DNA of 64,000 nucleotides from QYOJ01 sp043806735. Lineage in GTDB: Bacteria; Bacteroidota; Bacteroidia; Bacteroidales; FEN-979. The DNA is taken from positions 3,205 to 67,204 of the forward strand of contig JAZDGR010000050.1 of NCBI GenBank assembly GCA_043806735.1. Reading direction: 5' to 3'. The notes under the pieces are model-generated. The model ran no database searches and was not told the origin of the DNA. It saw only the letters and a list, made by a program, of their open reading frames with translations. Shown here piece by piece: positions 1 to 9,290 of this stretch. Made by a program: the position numbers and the translations under genes. How positions within the stretch are numbered: position 1 is the stretch's first letter; the number at the start of each line of letters is the position of its first letter.

Positions 1-13
1 CTATTGTTTAATA

Positions 14-62
14 ATTAAGAATTACGAATTACGAATGAAAAACTATTCACTACTCACTACTC
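14..62. repeat. Heptanucleotide array (7 drifting units)
   Basis: Seven consecutive 7-bp units can be read from 14 to 62 (attaaga, attacga twice, atgaaaa, actattc, actactc twice). The period stays exactly 7 while the unit sequence drifts. The last unit overlaps the thrS stop codon (61-63, minus strand), so the array abuts the end of thrS. Same repeat class as those at 19820, 26753, 37926, 38080, 41308, 52623 and 54307. Confidence 0.8.
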
Positions 63-2001
63 ACAAATCTCCCAATTCTGCCTTCATCTCTTCTTTCACC
101 TGCTGAATAAACTGTTCTACTTTCTGCGGCCCAAGATCACCTTCTCCATGCTTTCTCACAGCTACTGTGCCTTCATTTTCCTCCCTCTCTCCTACCACAA
201 GCATATACGGAATTTTCATCAGTTCCGCATCACGGATCTTTTTCCCGGCTTTCTCATTCCGCTCGTCAACGAGGGCGCGAAGTTCGAAATTATTCAGCAA
301 ATTTAAAACTTTTTTTGCATAATCGTGGTATTTTTCGCTGATTGGCAGCACGATAACCTGGTCTGGAGCAAGCCATAACGGGAAATTTCCACCGGTGTGT
401 TCGAGTAGTACTGCGACAAACCGTTCCATTGATCCGAAAGGTGCACGGTGGATCATCACCGGCCGATGCTTCTGGTTGTCGGCACCAATGTATTCTAGTT
501 CGAATCGTTCGGGCAGATTGTAATCCACCTGGATCGTACCCAATTGCCATTTCCGGCCGAGGGCATCCTGTACCATAAAATCCATCTTTGGGCCATAGAA
601 TGCAGCCTCTCCGGGTACAACCACAGCTTCCAGGCCGGTTTCCCCGGCAACCTCCAGGATCGCCTGCTCGGCTTTATCCCAGTTCTCATCTGATCCGATG
701 TACTTTTCTTTGTTGGTTTTATCCCTCAGCGATATCTGCACAGTGAAATCTTTAAAACTCAGCGCTTTGAAGATCAGCATGACGATCTTCATCACTCCTT
801 TGAATTCCTCTTTTACCTGATCAGAGGTGCAGAATATATGCGCATCATCCTGGGTAAAACCCCTGACGCGCGTAAGTCCGTGAAGCTCGCCGCTCTGTTC
901 GTAACGGTATACGGTTCCGAATTCTGCCATACGAATGGGCAGGTCCTTGTATGAATGTGGTTGGGAACTGTAGATTTCGCAGTGATGCGGACAATTCATC
1001 GGCTTTAGGAAGAACTCTTCTCCCGGAATGGGCGTGGTGATCGGTCTGAATGAACTCTCCCCATATTTCTGATAATGGCCTGAGATCTTGTACAGCTCTA
1101 CATTTCCGATATGGGGACAAATCACCTGGACATATCCCATCTTTTTCTGTGTTCTCTTCAGAAAAGTTTCCAGCTGTTCGCGGAGTTGGGCGCCCCGGGG
1201 TAACCACAGCGGAAGTCCTTGTCCAACGCGTTGCGAAAAAGTAAAGAGCTCCAGTTCCTTTCCAAGTTTCCGGTGGTCCCGCTTTTTGGCCTCTTCCAGC
1301 AGTACAAGATACTCATCCAGCTCTTTCTGTTTCGGGAAGGTGATGCCGTAAATGCGGGTCAGCTGTTTGCGGGTTTCATCCCCTCTCCAGTAAGCACCGG
1401 CAATGGTCAGCAATTTTATGGCCTTAATTGGACCGGAGTCAGGAAGGTGAGGACCTCTGCAAAGGTCGGTGAAATGGCCTGATTCATAAAAGGTAATCTC
1501 CACGTCCTGCAGGTCATTGATCAATTCGATCTTGTACGTATCCCCTTTCCGGATAAAATAATCAAGCGCCTCGCTCCTGGATTTCTCAATCCTGCGGAAT
1601 GGTTGATTTTCTCGGGCCAATTCCAGTATCTTCTGTTCAATCTTCGGAAAATCGTCGGAAGAGATGGAGTAATTTCCAAAATCAATGTCGTAATAAAATC
1701 CGTTCTCGATATCCTGCCCGATGCCAAACTTCACCCCAGGATAAAGCAATTCAATCGCTTCGGCCATCAGGTGCGCCGAGGAATGCCACATCGTGGCTTT
1801 TCCTTCCGGGTCGCTCCAGGTAAATAGTTTTATTGCGGCATCTTTCCGGATTGGCCGGGTGAGATCCCATACTTCCCCATCCACTTTCACCGAAAGCACA
1901 TTTCTGGCAAGCCCTTCACTGATGCTTTGAGCAATCTGAAGACCGGTAGTTCCATCCGGGTATTGTCTCACCGAATTATCTGGCAAAGTGATATCTATCA
2001 T
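61..2001 (-). CDS. thrS: Threonine--tRNA ligase
   Basis: Charges tRNA-Thr with threonine in the cytoplasm and edits mischarged serine. The 646 residues match the usual length. Order: N-terminal TGS domain (about 1-62), the second additional/editing domain with the HxxxH motif at H73 and H77 and a later DLCRGPH motif, the class II catalytic core with the zinc-binding MNCPHHCEIY segment, motif 2 (RMAEFGTVYRYEQSGELHG) and motif 3 (HRAPFGSMERF), then an anticodon-binding domain. The ATG at 2001 begins the TGS domain directly and lies about 28 bp downstream of a good promoter. No frameshift or missing key residue was seen. The gene stands alone, divergent from the amidotransferase gene at 2145. 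Confidence 0.97.
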   Translation of the reverse strand: MIDITLPDNSVRQYPDGTTGLQIAQSISEGLARNVLSVKVDGEVWDLTRPIRKDAAIKLFTWSDPEGKATMWHSSAHLMAEAIELLYPGVKFGIGQDIENGFYYDIDFGNYSISSDDFPKIEQKILELARENQPFRRIEKSRSEALDYFIRKGDTYKIELINDLQDVEITFYESGHFTDLCRGPHLPDSGPIKAIKLLTIAGAYWRGDETRKQLTRIYGITFPKQKELDEYLVLLEEAKKRDHRKLGKELELFTFSQRVGQGLPLWLPRGAQLREQLETFLKRTQKKMGYVQVICPHIGNVELYKISGHYQKYGESSFRPITTPIPGEEFFLKPMNCPHHCEIYSSQPHSYKDLPIRMAEFGTVYRYEQSGELHGLTRVRGFTQDDAHIFCTSDQVKEEFKGVMKIVMLIFKALSFKDFTVQISLRDKTNKEKYIGSDENWDKAEQAILEVAGETGLEAVVVPGEAAFYGPKMDFMVQDALGRKWQLGTIQVDYNLPERFELEYIGADNQKHRPVMIHRAPFGSMERFVAVLLEHTGGNFPLWLAPDQVIVLPISEKYHDYAKKVLNLLNNFELRALVDERNEKAGKKIRDAELMKIPYMLVVGEREENEGTVAVRKHGEGDLGPQKVEQFIQQVKEEMKAELGDL

Positions 2002-2028
2002 CGCTTAGTTTTCCTTGTTTTCGGGCGG

Positions 2029-2062
2029 CAAAGGTAGAAAGAATTTGAGAAGAATTTCCAAA
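2029..2062 (-). promoter_or_regulatory. thrS promoter (Bacteroidetes type)
   Basis: On the minus strand a TTTG box (2059-2062) lies 22 bp upstream of TACCTTTG (2029-2036), matching the Bacteroidetes -33/-7 consensus TTTG-N19..22-TAnnTTTG. The expected start of transcription falls about 20 bp before the thrS ATG. Confidence 0.65.
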
Positions 2063-2144
2063 ATTTCCCGGATATTTGCGATCCGGCTCTTTTACTGGGA
2101 TAAATATAGAACTATTTATGATATAAGTCATTGAATTAATTTTA

Positions 2145-2834
2145 ATGAGAGCTCTGATCATTCAAAACTGCGAAGCTGAATCGTTTGGTTTGGTTGAAGT
2201 TTACCTGAAAGAGAATGGGATCCCGTTTGATGTATTTCACGTATATACCTTACAGAAATTCCCTCCCAGGTCTCTGTATAATCCTGTATTTATTGGGGGC
2301 ACCCCCCTTTCCGTCAACGAAATGGGACGGCATCCCTTCCTGATGGTAGAGTTTCACTATCTGAAACAAGCGATGCAAGAGGGAAAAGCTCTGTTCGGTA
2401 TCTGTTTCGGAGCTCAGTTCCTGGCAAAGCTCCTCGGTGCGGATGTAAAGAAAAATCCGGTTCCGGAGATCGGTGTCTATCGTGTGGAACTTACTCCCGC
2501 CGGAATAAAAGATCCCCTTTTCAGAGGATTCCCTGAGACGTTCCCGGTATTTCAATGGCATGGGGATACCTTTGATATTCCGGAAGGGAGTATTAACCTA
2601 TTGTCGTCGAAGAGCTGTCAGAATCAGGCATTCCGTCATGGAAAAAGTGCAGGGTTGCAGTTTCATCTGGAAGTCACATCCCGGGATGCGGAGGAATGGT
2701 CGCTGAAGTACCGGCATGAACTAAACCTCGTAAATAAAACCAGAGACCAGGTGATTGCAGAGTGCAGGGAAGCTGAAGAAGAGATGAAACGTCTTGCCTT
2801 TCTTCTGCTTGACAATTTTTTCAGCCTGAGTTAA
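2145..2834 (+). CDS. Class I glutamine amidotransferase
   Basis: A stand-alone glutaminase-type domain (229 aa) related to the GMP synthase amidotransferase family. The triad is visible: nucleophile Cys87 in GICFGAQ, then His174 and Glu176 in QFHLEV. It therefore probably hydrolyses glutamine and passes ammonia to an unknown acceptor. The C-terminal 50 residues are charged and helical, without a recognisable synthetase domain, so it is not guaA itself. The ATG at 2145 starts the beta strand MRALIIQNCE. The gene is divergent from thrS and followed by a gene with its own -7 box, so no operon partner reveals the substrate. Confidence 0.88.
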   Translation: MRALIIQNCEAESFGLVEVYLKENGIPFDVFHVYTLQKFPPRSLYNPVFIGGTPLSVNEMGRHPFLMVEFHYLKQAMQEGKALFGICFGAQFLAKLLGADVKKNPVPEIGVYRVELTPAGIKDPLFRGFPETFPVFQWHGDTFDIPEGSINLLSSKSCQNQAFRHGKSAGLQFHLEVTSRDAEEWSLKYRHELNLVNKTRDQVIAECREAEEEMKRLAFLLLDNFFSLS

Positions 2835-2845
2835 AGTCGATTTTG

Positions 2846-2853
2846 TACTTTTG
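2846..2853 (+). promoter_or_regulatory. -7 box of the arylsulfotransferase-like gene
   Basis: TACTTTTG at 2846-2853 matches TAnnTTTG. It lies 30 bp before the ATG at 2884 and supports that ATG, not the one at 2971, as the original start of the next gene. No convincing -33 box was found. Confidence 0.45.
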
Positions 2854-2883
2854 CTTATCAACCCGTTTAACCATCAGAGTTAT

Positions 2884-4551
2884 ATGACCAGGTTTGTTTG
2901 TTCATCCCTATGTTTTTTTATGTTATGTTCAGGGCTTTAGTGCGGTTCCCTCTCGGCATCTGGACAGGGGATGCCACCGTTGAACATTACGATCTTTGAC
3001 TCCGCGGCCACTGAGGGGTATTATTTCATGGTTCCGTACAGAGCCGCTCCGCCTTATACCTACCTCCATCCGCAACTCATCCTTGATCACTGGGGAAGAA
3101 TCATCTACTACCGCATTTTTTCCGGCCTTCCCATCTGGAATACAAACACATTAGATTTCAAGATACAACCTGACGGAAGGATGACCTATTATTCACGGTC
3201 GCTTGATCTTTTTTGTGTTATGGACAGTACGTTCACCATAGTTGACTCCCTGGATGTTGTTCATGGTTATGCGTTGGATATACATGATTGTCAATTTCTT
3301 CCCGATAACCATTACCTGATGCTGGCACAGGAATCAAGGTACATGAACCTGACTGCCTATCACTGGTTCGGGCCGAATAACAACCAGCCGGGCGGGGCAA
3401 ATGCAGAAGTGATCGGCGCCGCCATCCAGGAATTCGATGAGAACGAAAACCTGGTTTGGGAGTGGAAAGCCCATGATCATTTCGACTTCTCGGATGTAGA
3501 TTCGGTTTGGCTTGCCGGTCCAAATAAAGTAGACTGGACCCATTCCAATGCGTTTGAATGGGATACCGATGGAAACATCCTGCTTTCCTCCAGGCATTTC
3601 AATGAAATTACAAAGATCAACCGGCAAAACGGAAACATCATCTGGCGCCTGGGCGGGAAAAAGAACCAGTTCACCTTTTCCAATGATCCGCTCCGGTTTA
3701 ACGGACAGCATGATATTCGCCGGATCGAAAACGGACATATCACCATTTTCGATAACGGGAAGTATCATGTTCCACCGATGGCAAGAGCCGTGGAATATTC
3801 GCTGAATGAAAATAGCAAAATTGCCACGCTGGAATGGGAATATATTTATGACAGCACGATGTACAGCAATTCCCTGGGGAATTTCCAAACCATTGAAAAT
3901 GGCAACAGAGTGATCGATTTTGGGAATTTATCAGGAAGTTTCCCCTGGTTTGTGGTTGTGAAGGAGGACAAATCAAAAGTGATGGAAATCTCCTGCCCGG
4001 ATGAGTACGTAAGTTACCGGGCTTTTAACTATCTAATGCTCCCCTGGGAATTTCACCGCCCGTCAGTGGATTGTTATCAGGCCGGAAGTTATTTTGTTCT
4101 TGAAGCTGAGCCGGGCCACTCTGAATACCGATGGTCGACGGGAGCGACCACGCAGTCGATTCCGGTCACCAGCACTGGCACTTACTGGGTATTCGTCCCG
4201 CACGGGGAAGGACATATTTGTTCCGATTTTATCGAGGTGACCAGTATGAGCGACCCCTGTCCCCATGTAGGCCTGACTGAGCCCCTTCCGCCGGAGGAAA
4301 TCACGCTTCAATGCAGTCCAAATCCGGTGACGAACTCGGCGAGTATCTGTTTCTTTCTCCCTGCTGAAACGATGGTCAGGCTGATCTTGTCGGACCTTTC
4401 AGGGAAACCTGTCTTTTCGGTTCCGAACGCTACATATCCGGCAGGAAAACACACCATTCCTTTAAGTATTGACTGTATTTCAAAAGGACTGTATTTTCTT
4501 TATCTGCAGACCGGAGAAGAAATCATCATTCAGAAAGTAATTGTCCTCTAA
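2884..4551 (+). pseudogene. Arylsulfotransferase (ASST)-like T9SS cargo, amber codon in signal peptide
   Basis: The body resembles the arylsulfotransferase/ASST beta-propeller family (for example HDCQFLPDNHYLMLAQ and NGNIIWRLGGKKNQF, both typical of the repeat blades) and ends with a T9SS sorting domain (CSPNPVTNSASICFFL to the C-terminus), so it was built for export to the cell surface. An ATG at 2884 begins a hydrophobic, Cys-rich signal-like segment (MTRFVCSSLCFFMLCSGL) and is in frame with the rest, but codon 19 is TAG (2938-2940). The next in-frame ATG is at 2971 and would give 526 aa with no signal peptide. As read, the exported protein cannot be made unless the stop is suppressed or is a sequence error. 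Its last 26 bp overlap the convergent GMC pseudogene. Confidence 0.75.
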
Positions 4552-5777
4552 GAACATTACCCATCGCATATTCCGCCAGGGCTGCAATGGTAAAACTGGA
4601 GTTGACCCCTAAATTTCCCTGAATCGCCGAGCCGTCGAGGATGTACATATTGGGATATCCGAAGGCATTCACGCGGTTCATCCCGTCATTTTTAATGGTC
4701 AGGCTCTTTTTGAAGAGCCCTTTCTTCAGCGTCATTCGCATGGCGTTGTCCACGGTCTGCATCACCAGGAAGATGATCGTGTTGGACGCCCAGTCAGGAT
4801 TGAGCATCATCCGGAGAAACTTCCGGGGATGCAAGAGGACAGTTCCAAGAAACTTTACCGGCCTGAGAAACACAGGATGCATATTTCCTGTCGCCATGGT
4901 GAGCAGTGTCTTCATGAGGTTGGACCCGTCGGGATACTTGACTATCTCAATCCAGGTATCTTTTTCAAGCTTGAATATGGAGCTGATTGCCACTCCATTG
5001 TTCAGTTTGACGTTTGCGGCGGATGCAGTGCACAGTGTCTCGGAATTGGTGCGAAGAGTTTCTCCCAAACGGTCGCTCAGGTTGGGAAGGGTTTTGTAAA
5101 TATATTTCTGGTGAAGCAACAACTTCAGAGTTCCAAGCACCCCACCGGCTACCACCAGCCCTCTGGAACGAAACACCAGGGATCCGTTTCGTTTTTTTGA
5201 TTTTGTGGACACAGAATAGAGTCCGTCCGCAAACTCGACTTTTCAGGCGAGGGTTTCTGAAAGAATGAGAACCCCAAGCCTTTCGGCAAACCAAAGGTAA
5301 TTCTTATCAAGCGTATTTTTTGCATTTTCACGGCATCCGACCATGCAGCCGGCACATTCGGTACAGGGGTTCCTGTGAGGTCCTTCCCCTTGGAAATACG
5401 GATCTAGAGAAGCTTTTTCAGAATTATAGTAGACTCCCACATAGACATGATCAAAGGAACTCTCTTTCCCCATATCCTTTGCCACCTCCCTTAGCACTTC
5501 ATCTTCTTTGTAGAGTTTATCCAGCTTAACCCTGCCAAGCATGGTTCCGGCTTTCTCATAGCAGGGCTCCAGCGCTGACGCCCAATCGTTAAACCGGGTC
5601 CACTGTTCGTTCTGAAAAAATCCCGGAGGGGGCTTCATCAGGGTGTTTGCGTAGACCAGGCTTCCGCTTCCCCTTTTCCAACACCAGCACAGAATAGCCT
5701 TTTTCTGCCAGGCGCAGGGCAGACACGCTACCCCCAAAGCCTGAACCTATGACGATATAGTCCCACTCCTCCTTCAT
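4526..5777 (-). pseudogene. GMC-family FAD oxidoreductase (cholesterol-oxidase-like), degraded
   Basis: The N-terminus has the FAD-binding strand-turn-helix (YIVIGSGFGGSVSALRLAEK). Near 5670 the frame shifts and the text jumps from VLVLEKGK to GSLVYANTL; about 50-60 residues that normally lie between these motifs are absent. Downstream there is an in-frame TGA at 5243-5245 (between ILSETLA and KVEFADGLYSV). Near the C-terminus NDGMNRV is joined directly to FGYPNMYILDG, so the usual segment carrying the HILGGCPMG active-site histidine is missing. Two deletions plus a nonsense codon show a decayed gene. Family normally about 500-560 aa oxidising sterols or alcohols; the remaining open pieces are 62, 164 and 228 residues. 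Confidence 0.8.
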
Positions 5778-5809
5778 AGTAGCAAGTTACAGAAAAAGAA
5801 TCGATCTTG

Positions 5810-7795
5810 TCATCTCACCACTGCAATCTTTTTCATCACTACCCCAAGGGCTGTTGTGGCTTTCACCAGATAGATTCCGGAAGACAGGTCCGAAACATTT
5901 ATGGGGGAGTTCTGCCTCCCTTCTTCTTCCCGGAGCCGGACTGTTTTTCCGAAACTGGTCATCAGCTCAATTGTTTTTAAAGGTACGTCGCTGCTGACGT
6001 GGATCACCCCTGAAGCCGGATTTGGATAGACCTCAACCCGGAATCCCTGAAGGTCGTCAATGCCTGTCATAAGCACTTCAACCGTATCGGATGGAATGGA
6101 TTCACAATAGGCATTATCAAATAGAGCGATAATATAATAATACAGAACAGGAGAACTAAGTGGCGGATCTGTATCCAGATAAGAAGTATCAGTGACAGGC
6201 TCCGGGGTAAGGAGGGTAAAAGCTGTTCCCACATCACTACTGCGATAGACATTGTATCCATATACCTCCTGTGTGATGGACCCGGGGGAGAAAATAAGGG
6301 CCGGGCCTTTGTTTACCGTATCGGGTATCAGGATCCGCAGGTTGATCAGATAGTCGCCAGTGGTGGAGGGAGTAAGCGCTAAATAATCGGGGAATGAACC
6401 ATAAAGAGATCCCCCTTGTGGACCGGAATTATCAGAGGACAAACGTGGATATGCATTATCCGGAGCCAGACCCATGGGCTGCAGAAAAATTCCGACCATG
6501 CCACCACCCAGTCCGCTGATGCTGTCAAGTGAAATGTCTTCTTCCCAACCCCCATCTTCACTTGTAAAAAATGGGCCAATGGTGGCCACCTCCATGTATG
6601 TTGACCAATCGACCACATGGATCCTGTATTTCCAGTTACAGGGATATCCCCAAACAGCATGATGGAAGTCAATTTCGTAAAGCAACGCATATTGAAAACC
6701 TGACAGGTCAAATACGGTTCCATACACCCAGTCGAAGGATTGTAACGAGGCTGTAGCCGGATTTCCGTCATGATAAGCGATCTCTTCCTGAATCCATGAT
6801 TGCGGAAAGCCCTGGTTGCAGATGGGAGGGTGCCATGAAAGGAGAACATCCTGACCGTTAAAATCCCCGGTTGGAGAGACTGGAGGGTTGCAATAAGGTG
6901 TAATACAAATATTGTCCAGATACCAGTTGGCAATATCTGCACTGTTATCCCCAAAAGCCCGGAACCGGATTTTCATGATCCCGCCTCCGGCATCCGGGAT
7001 TTCATGGTGGACATGTTCCCATCCAAAGGAACCGGTATTGGAAAACAGATCCATAAGATGCCACATGTCCTTATAATAGACCTCTGCCGCCATGTTCTCT
7101 GCTCCGGTTGTGCTGACATCATCCAACCGGATATCGTAATCGAAATGAATGACTGCACAAGTGAACGGACCGGCATTGATCAAATGACTGTATAGACACA
7201 AAATGTTGGTATAATTGGTATCAGCAGGAGTTCCCGTATAGGTAGCAGCCGGCGCCGGGAACCCCTCCAGAGTGGTGATGGTCCAGTTTCCTTGAGACGG
7301 GTAGAAAGACCATTCGGTATATGCAAAGGAAGCCTGATCCCAATGTTCACAAAATGGCAGACATCCGGAACAAATAATGATGATCTCTTCCGGACCAGCC
7401 GGAACCGATTCGTCAAAAAAACCGGGATAGTCGTATTCCGTCAAATCATAATAGGCGGAAACGGAATAGGTACGGTCACCGGGCATGACCGTAAAATCGT
7501 AATACCAGGTAGTATCCTGACCTGACACGTATGCCAGGTAAGCGCCATCCCGGTAGATTCTGTACCCGATTAGTCCAGGAGGATTGCTGATTACCGGCTT
7601 ATCCCAGGTTAAATAGGCATCGCATTCTACAGCTTCTACCTCCAGATTTGTGGGAGGCTCTAAGGTATACCAGGGAAGTTGAGCGCAAAGCCCTACTCCC
7701 CCAAAAATAAGAAGGATCAACAAAATTCCTCTCAGAAGTGTTGATATGGAGGTAAAAAAAAACATATTGGAATATAATCTGGATGAATAGAGCAT
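5810..7795 (-). CDS. T9SS-secreted multidomain protein (Fn3 and MAM/adhesin-like)
   Basis: A 661-residue exported protein of unknown substrate. It starts with a signal peptide (hydrophobic GILLILLIFGGVGLCAQ), then a fibronectin-III-like domain (EVEAVECDAYLTWDKP), a MAM or cleaved-adhesin-like jelly roll (about 150-300, with WYLDNICI), further beta-rich regions with a second Fn3-like segment (YGYNVYRSSDVG), and a C-terminal T9SS sorting domain beginning VEVYPNPASG and ending in MKKIAVVR. Such architecture fits a surface adhesin or carbohydrate-binding protein. A promoter on the same strand lies just upstream (TTTG-N21-TATATTTG). Gene is intact; function beyond export is not deducible. Confidence 0.8.
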   Translation of the reverse strand: MLYSSRLYSNMFFFTSISTLLRGILLILLIFGGVGLCAQLPWYTLEPPTNLEVEAVECDAYLTWDKPVISNPPGLIGYRIYRDGAYLAYVSGQDTTWYYDFTVMPGDRTYSVSAYYDLTEYDYPGFFDESVPAGPEEIIIICSGCLPFCEHWDQASFAYTEWSFYPSQGNWTITTLEGFPAPAATYTGTPADTNYTNILCLYSHLINAGPFTCAVIHFDYDIRLDDVSTTGAENMAAEVYYKDMWHLMDLFSNTGSFGWEHVHHEIPDAGGGIMKIRFRAFGDNSADIANWYLDNICITPYCNPPVSPTGDFNGQDVLLSWHPPICNQGFPQSWIQEEIAYHDGNPATASLQSFDWVYGTVFDLSGFQYALLYEIDFHHAVWGYPCNWKYRIHVVDWSTYMEVATIGPFFTSEDGGWEEDISLDSISGLGGGMVGIFLQPMGLAPDNAYPRLSSDNSGPQGGSLYGSFPDYLALTPSTTGDYLINLRILIPDTVNKGPALIFSPGSITQEVYGYNVYRSSDVGTAFTLLTPEPVTDTSYLDTDPPLSSPVLYYYIIALFDNAYCESIPSDTVEVLMTGIDDLQGFRVEVYPNPASGVIHVSSDVPLKTIELMTSFGKTVRLREEEGRQNSPINVSDLSSGIYLVKATTALGVVMKKIAVVR

Positions 7796-7822
7796 AAATT
7801 ACGGGCAAATACTTACCCGATC

Positions 7823-7855
7823 CAAATATACAAAAAAAAACCTAAAATTTTCAAA
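7823..7855 (-). promoter_or_regulatory. Promoter of the T9SS protein gene
   Basis: Minus strand TTTG (7852-7855), 21 bp spacer, TATATTTG (7823-7830). This places the start of transcription about 20 bp before the ATG at 7795. Confidence 0.6.
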
Positions 7856-7883
7856 AAAAATTCAGAAACTTTCGAACCGGATT

Positions 7884-9290
7884 TCAGACTCCGGATCTGG
7901 TCAGGTAATCATGCATCGACCGGGCGGCAATGCGTCCGGCACCCATGGCGAGGATCACTGTTGCGGCACCGGTCACGATATCACCGCCGGCCCAAACCCG
8001 GTCCATGGATGTTTTACCGGTACTTTCGTCCACCACGATGGTGCCTTTGGATGATATTTCCAGTTCCGGTGTAGTCTGGGGTATGATTGGGTTCGGGCTG
8101 TTTCCGATGGCCACAATGCAGGCATCCATCTGCATCCGGAATTCGGATCCATTTACACGGATAGGCCTTCGCCGGCCGGATTGATCGGGTTCTCCCAGCT
8201 CCATTCTGGAGCATTCAATCTCCTGCAACCACCCCTCTACATCGCCAAACAGTTTTTCCGGAAGCGTTAAAAAATGAAAGATCACTCCCTCTTCTTCTGC
8301 ATTCTCAAATTCCTCGAGCCGCGCGGGCAACTCCTGCCGTGACCTGCGGTACACAATGTAAGCTTCCTCCGCGCCCAGCCGGAGCGCCGTACGCGCACAA
8401 TCCATAGCCACGTTCCCTCCGCCGACAACGGCAACTTTCTTATGGCGTTTTACCGGGGTGTATGTTTTCGGATACTGGAAGCCTCTCATCAGATTTACCC
8501 GGGTCAGGTATTCATTCGCTGAATAGACTCCGTTCAGGTTTTCTCCCGGGATCTCCATGAACCAGGGCAATCCGGCTCCTGTACCCAGAAATACCGCATC
8601 GTATTCAGTTAGTATCTTGGAAAGGGATCTGATTTTTCCGACTACATAGTTACAAACCAGTTTAACACCCAACTGTTGAAGATAATTGATCTCCCTGCTG
8701 ACAACCTTTCCGGGTAAACGGAATTCCGGGATACCATAAGTGAGAACTCCCCCTGGTTCATGCAGCGCTTCGACCATCGTAACCTCATGTCCGGCCAGAA
8801 TCAGGTCACCGGCAACCGTGATTCCGGCAGGTCCGGATCCGATTACCATCACTCTTTTTCCGGTACTTTTGTTAATTTCCGGCAAGTCCATGTGGTCCTG
8901 TGAGGCTTCCCATTCTGCGGCAAACCGTTCAAGCCTGCCGATCGCTACCGGTGATCCTTTTTTCCCCAGCACACACTTGATCTCACACTGCTCTTCCTGT
9001 GGACAAACCCTCCCACAAACTCCCGGAAGGCAATTCTTTTCCTTCAACATTTTAATGGCATGGGTAAAATCTTCCTCTGCAATGCATTTAATGAACCCGG
9101 GAATATTGATCTCTACGGGGCAGCCATCGATGCAGAATGGCTTTTTACATTGCAGGCATCTGCTGGCTTCTTCCACGGCCAGTTCAGGAGTGTATCCCAG
9201 TGCCACTTCCTGGAAGTTTCTCCGCCGGATATACGGCGGTTGTTTGGGCATCTCGACCCTGATGTAATTCACGGTTTTCTTTTCTGCCAT
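7884..9290 (-). CDS. nfnB: NfnB / glutamate-synthase small-subunit-like flavoprotein
   Basis: Large subunit of NADH-dependent reduced ferredoxin:NADP+ oxidoreductase or a glutamate-synthase beta-type protein. The N-terminus carries the two [4Fe-4S] sites (CLQCKKPFCIDGCPVEINIP and CLPGVCGRVCPQEEQCEIKC), followed by an FAD Rossmann motif (GSGPAGITVAGDLILAGHEV) and an NADPH-binding motif (VVGGGNVAMDCARTALRLGA) with YRRS, and a second FAD motif near VWAGGDIVTGAATV. The neighbour nfnA upstream and the absence of a gltB-type large subunit favour NfnB over GltD. The ORF is open up to 9323, but the residues from MAEKK (9290) fit the family start. It is the last gene of the operon beginning at 17782 and overlaps the 3' end of nfnA. 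Confidence 0.87.
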   Translation of the reverse strand: MAEKKTVNYIRVEMPKQPPYIRRRNFQEVALGYTPELAVEEASRCLQCKKPFCIDGCPVEINIPGFIKCIAEEDFTHAIKMLKEKNCLPGVCGRVCPQEEQCEIKCVLGKKGSPVAIGRLERFAAEWEASQDHMDLPEINKSTGKRVMVIGSGPAGITVAGDLILAGHEVTMVEALHEPGGVLTYGIPEFRLPGKVVSREINYLQQLGVKLVCNYVVGKIRSLSKILTEYDAVFLGTGAGLPWFMEIPGENLNGVYSANEYLTRVNLMRGFQYPKTYTPVKRHKKVAVVGGGNVAMDCARTALRLGAEEAYIVYRRSRQELPARLEEFENAEEEGVIFHFLTLPEKLFGDVEGWLQEIECSRMELGEPDQSGRRRPIRVNGSEFRMQMDACIVAIGNSPNPIIPQTTPELEISSKGTIVVDESTGKTSMDRVWAGGDIVTGAATVILAMGAGRIAARSMHDYLTRSGV

